Origin: Candidatus Gullanella endobia
GTDB taxonomy: Bacteria > Pseudomonadota > Gammaproteobacteria > Enterobacterales > Enterobacteriaceae
Length of the DNA stretch: 64,000 bases
Assembly (NCBI RefSeq): GCF_900048035.1
Contig: NZ_LN999832.1
Span: 744,001-808,000, forward strand
Reading direction: 5' to 3'
Made by a program: the position numbers and the translations under genes. Every line of letters begins with the position of its first letter. Positions within the stretch are counted from its first letter, which is position 1. Below the pieces are notes generated by a model. It ran no database searches. It had not been told where the DNA came from and saw only the letters and a list, made by a program, of their open reading frames with translations. Shown here piece after piece: positions 60,597 through 64,000 of this stretch.

Positions 60597-60625
60597 AGAT
60601 TACAATGCAGTGAAAAACAAGTCTA
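60597..60625 (-). promoter_or_regulatory. Candidate rho promoter
   Basis: On the minus strand TAGACT, 17 bases, then TAATCT. From memory, the E. coli trxA-rho interval has GTGAGTCATGCTAACTTAG followed by TTGACT-17-TATTAA; here CGTGCTAGACTTG at the same place resembles it. Start of transcription here would give a leader of about 280 bases, close to the E. coli rho leader. The hexamers themselves are weak. Confidence 0.35.
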
Positions 60626-60706
60626 GCACGGTTCCCAATGGGTGTCTAGCAATTAATATGAATAATACTTATACATCGCGCAACAATGTAAAATTCTCAA
60701 TACTTC

Positions 60707-61033
60707 TTATAGATTTACAGTTATAAATTCTTTTAATTGTCCTTTTGATAAGGCGCCAACTTTACTAGTTATTAGTTTTCCATCTTGGAACAGCAACAAA
60801 GCTGGAATACCACGGATACCATACTTTGATACAGTAATAGGGTTTTCATCAATATTTAATTTAGCAATGGTTATTTTACCATCGAATTCATTAGCAATTT
60901 CTGCTAGAATAGGCGAAATCCTTTTACAAGGACCACACCATTCTGCCCAAAAATCGATTAAAAATAGCCCTTTAGTCTGTAATACGTTTATTTTAAAATT
61001 ATCGTCATTTAAATAAATAATTTTATTATTCAT
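60707..61033 (-). CDS. trxA: Thioredoxin 1
   Basis: Cytoplasmic dithiol protein that reduces disulphides in many partners. 108 aa (E. coli 109). Active site WCGPC with Cys33 and Cys36, Asp27 in FLIDFWAEW, and the cis-proline Pro77 in GIRGIPALL (E. coli GIRGIPTLL). Ends [13 protein letters not shown]. Start ATG at 61033 follows TGGAGTAAG. A 14-bp palindrome ATTACTGCAGTAAT lies 29 bp upstream in its leader (61062-61075). Recycled by TrxB (13233-14195). Upstream neighbour rhlB of E. coli is missing. Confidence 0.97.
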   Translation of the reverse strand: MNNKIIYLNDDNFKINVLQTKGLFLIDFWAEWCGPCKRISPILAEIANEFDGKITIAKLNIDENPITVSKYGIRGIPALLLFQDGKLITSKVGALSKGQLKEFITVNL

Positions 61034-62816
61034 ATCTTACTCCATAAGATTATCTTTATGTATTACTGCAGTAATCTCTAATAACAAGTTGATTACCATC
61101 AATTTCAATAATCTGATTAATTGAAATTTAAAATAAATAAACTCTTTCTCCTAAATATAACTTAGATACTATTTACAATAAATAGATTTATATTTTTTAT
61201 TTTTGTTGCATATCATCCTATTATATACTTATTTAAGTAATAAGGTGCTATCTAGCTTGATAATTTGCTATTTGACGTTTTAATTATATTGAATATAAGT
61301 TAATCTATTTTAGATAGATGTAAATTATATCGATATCAGATAGATATTAATTCTATTCAATATTATTTATTTTTAATATGTTTTAATATAGCTAAATTTT
61401 ATCTAATTTTAAATTAATAGAATTAATATATAACTAATTGTTATAGTCAATACTGTAAATAAATTTAAGTAATATATAGTACAGATTTTTATGTTAACTA
61501 TTTTAAAATTATCTTATTTTTAAATAAGACGTTTTAATAACTTTAAATTATCTTCTTTTTATTTTATCTATAATATAGAACAAAAGTGCTATTTTTAAAT
61601 AAATTATTATTTTATTAAATTATTAATATTATTAATTTTAAAATTAGCGAATCTTTATTCATCGGTTCAGTATATTTGCTATCCGAATAGTATTCTGCTA
61701 TCATGATATTTTGTAATATTCAGGTATGAGAACAAATTTTTAATTTTTAATTTTAAAATAATCTTTTTCTAAAAGAGATATTAAATATTTTTTAATAGTA
61801 TTAATAAATATTAATAAAAGATCTAGGTATGATACCTAGTAATACATCTAGTAACTTTGCTAGAAATCTATTTCAATTTAAGGTAATAAAGATCTAGAAA
61901 ATTAATAATTTATTAAAAATCGTATTGCTATAATTAATTTTTTACTAGAATATTTTTAATATTAATTTTTAATATTATTTCTTAGATAAGATATTATACT
62001 GTATAATACAGTAATAATTTCTATTATTTTATAAGAACTAATTTTAATTATTTAAAAATATATTTTGTAAATGTTTTATTGTATTTATTTTTAATAAGTA
62101 TCTTTGTATTTATTAAAATACAGATAATAGACATAATTAATGATATATAAAGATATACAAAGATAGCAAGATATTAATATAGTAGTATTAATAATAGAGC
62201 ATAGGAATATCAAACGATAAAAATTATATTTTTTAGAATTATTTTAATATAGTAATAGCTTACATTTTTTATTCTACTTAAAAAGTATTAAAAGAGTAGT
62301 GATAATGTATATCTACAAGCTAATTCAAATTTATTTAGCATTAATATATAATAAGATTAATGTATATAGATAAATACTTTCCGCTTTTATTATTATAACT
62401 ATCACTAATAGTATAGCTAATAATGAGGGAAATGCATAATTTTTTCTAATCAGGATTAGAATTTACCTACTAGTATATTTAAAGTTAGTGACGGTAATAA
62501 ATTCTAGCTCTTTTCGCAATTATATCATTTTCTAGCACAAAATATTATTTCTTTATCAATTCTACCTATATCTATGATAAAATATTTAACTTCTGCTATT
62601 TTTACGATCATAGTATGTATTTGTATCGAAAATATCCATAAAAAGATAAAGTAATACTAAAATTAATATCAGATTAACAGATAAAGACAGAATTAAGAGA
62701 ATCTATTTGATAGTAGTATTCATTTATCATTATGTTAACCAGCTACTATAAAAATTGTAGTATTATGCTTGTGATAGACATTAGTAAAATAAAGAAAAAT
62801 TATAACTACTTCTTTA
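61034..62816. other. 1.8-kb gene desert between trxA and maoP
   Basis: In E. coli rhlB, gppA, rep, ppiC and the ilv operon lie between these genes. None remains as an open frame and I recognised no fragments. Minor features: the palindrome ATTACTGCAGTAAT (61062-61075), a 9-bp hairpin AATTTCAAT/ATTGAAATT (61101-61128) and CTAGGTAT/ATACCTAG (61823-61839). Confidence 0.5.
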
Positions 62817-63156
62817 TTAATCTTCAGTATCAGTATAGTCTTCCACTATATCCATCTGTGGTTTTCCGCCGGAAAGAGTATGAAAACGTTTAGGGCGGCG
62901 AATATGCTCTATATATTTTAACCAAACTTTTTCATGCTCATTAGTCGGAGATAATTCACTATGACATACTGCAATAAACCGCCGCTCATCATTTGTTACT
63001 GGTTCACGCTTACCACTATCTAAATCATTATAAGCATGACCGTAACGCTCCAATAATTGCGCTTCCCGAATAGTAAAACAACCATGTCGAGAGAAGCCGT
63101 GAGGATAATTTTTGTTATCAAAATAACGATTAGTAGTAAAAAAAACTTTCCACCAT
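62817..63156 (-). CDS. maoP: Macrodomain Ori protein MaoP (YifE), frameshifted in a poly-A run
   Basis: MaoP acts with the maoS site to organise the Ori macrodomain of the E. coli chromosome. The ATG at 63156 starts MVESFF, matching E. coli MAESFT, but an eight-base A run (plus strand 63138-63145) throws the frame into TAC-TAC-TAA. One base fewer would give [21 protein letters not shown] and then the complete protein, about 113 aa against 112, ending [18 protein letters not shown] and EDYTDTED. No other in-frame ATG exists near the N-terminus. The rest of the frame is clean, so either the loss is very recent or polymerase slippage on the run still yields product. Divergent from the hdfR fossil, as in E. 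coli. Confidence 0.85.
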
Positions 63157-63280
63157 TTTACATGATTCCATTTTTTATATAAAAGTTATATTACTTAATA
63201 ATTTATAGTATTAATTAGTTTTAATTTTCTGTAAAACAAAATATTTAAATCAATATGATAATTTTTTGAAGGCGTAGTTA

Positions 63281-64000
63281 GTAGATATAGAACTACTTAA
63301 ACGTTCTTAGAAGTAAATTATATACGACATTTTAGACGTGCAACAGAAGCGTTATATTTAACACAATCAGCAGTAAGTTTTTATCCTTTAGTTAGAAATA
63401 TAACTCAGCATCATCTTTTTTACTTATCATAGGAATAATATTCATTTAACGTCAGCAGACGAGAGACTTCTACGCCATGTAAAAAATGATATTAACATAG
63501 CAATTTGCTAAGCAAGAAGTAATATGCTTATCGCAATACAATCCGATATCTATCGGAGCTAATATTTTTCTATGGGAAGCATATCTAGGGATTGGTTAAA
63601 AATTTATTAATAATCGCTAAACATAAAATTAGAAAAACGTATTTCTCTACATAAAAAATTGATAAAAACTTCACGAATATTAATTCGATTTAATGATTAC
63701 TACTGAAGCGAAAAAATAGAAGAATTAGCAAGTTAACAACTGGATAGTTTTTCTCTAACACTCTTTATCGATACTAACTATGTATTAGTAAGCAAAAAAA
63801 ATCCCTATATTCAAATTAAATGGGAGATGATTTTTCATACATACAAAAGTATGTTAAAGTTAAATAAACAAATTCCGCTTTTTACTACTACCTCAGAGAA
63901 ATTAACACGTTAACTATTAAAGGTTAGTGCTGCTTATACTTTGCCTAGCTACTGGTAATATTTTTCAGATTTGCGATTTGTCAACGATGTGGTATAGATA
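63281..64000 (+). pseudogene. hdfR: hdfR (LysR-family regulator) pseudogene, continues past window
   Basis: The plus strand reads DIELLK, then after loss of one A in an A run TFLEVNYIRHFRRATEALYL and TQSAVSFYPLVRN, matching E. coli HdfR [48 protein letters not shown] matches HRNNIRLTAAGEKLL, GANIFLWEAYLG matches GASASLWECMLN, QIPLFTTTSEKLT matches EVPILTTSSAELA, and AAYTLPSYW near the edge matches GCTWLPVSWA. At least four frameshifts and several stops. The start codon is GTA. Adjacent to and divergent from maoP as in E. coli. Confidence 0.92.

Overview
The window looks like a piece of a strongly degraded chromosome from an insect endosymbiont of the Enterobacterales (Sodalis-allied or similar gammaproteobacteria). 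Every intact protein is a close, collinear relative of an Escherichia coli housekeeping protein. There are only 24 identifiable protein genes in 64 kb, about 40% of the bases. The rest is very AT-rich DNA without genes. No insertion sequence, prophage, CRISPR array or transferred island was seen. The state (moderately AT-rich genes, huge deserts, recognisable gene fossils) suggests a lineage midway through genome reduction. A mealybug gamma-symbiont such as Candidatus Gullanella is one possibility, but the genus cannot be settled from this sequence alone.

Layout by ancestral block. (1) Positions 1-26.3 kb: rpsA-cmk-(aroA fossil)-serC, serS-lolA-(ftsK fossil), trxB-cydD-cydC-infA, asnS, fabA; this is the E. 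coli 20-22 minute order with genes dropped out. (2) 29.6-43.8 kb: pgi, plsB, (lexA fossil), (zur fossil), dusA, dnaB, ssb; the 91-92 minute order. (3) 45.4-48.6 kb: hemG, fre, (ubiD fossil). (4) 53.2-57.7 kb: recJ-prfB-lysS, still a tight operon. (5) 58.5 kb: a tRNA-Gly(CCC) with an interrupted acceptor arm. (6) 59.0-64.0 kb: rho, trxA, maoP (frameshifted in a poly-A run) and a decaying hdfR.

Retained functions: translation (S1, IF1, RF2, Ser/Asn/Lys-tRNA synthetases, DusA), replication and repair (DnaB, SSB, RecJ), transcription termination (Rho), thiol redox (TrxA, TrxB, CydDC), haem and flavin redox (HemG, Fre), fatty-acid and phospholipid synthesis (FabA, PlsB), lipoprotein export (LolA), nucleotide and carbon metabolism (Cmk, Pgi, SerC). 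What is eroding is mostly regulation and chromosome management (LexA, Zur, HdfR, FtsK), plus AroA and UbiD.

Most notable observations: the programmed +1 frameshift of prfB is gone, replaced by one continuous frame; the tRNA-Gly(CCC) gene carries 33 extra bases inside its 5' acceptor strand; maoP is out of frame at an 8-base A run; and the non-coding DNA holds many perfect inverted repeats with arms of 12-25 bp, one of which arose inside the dead zur gene. Fossil genes were recognised by reading translations by eye against remembered E. coli proteins; no database search was run.
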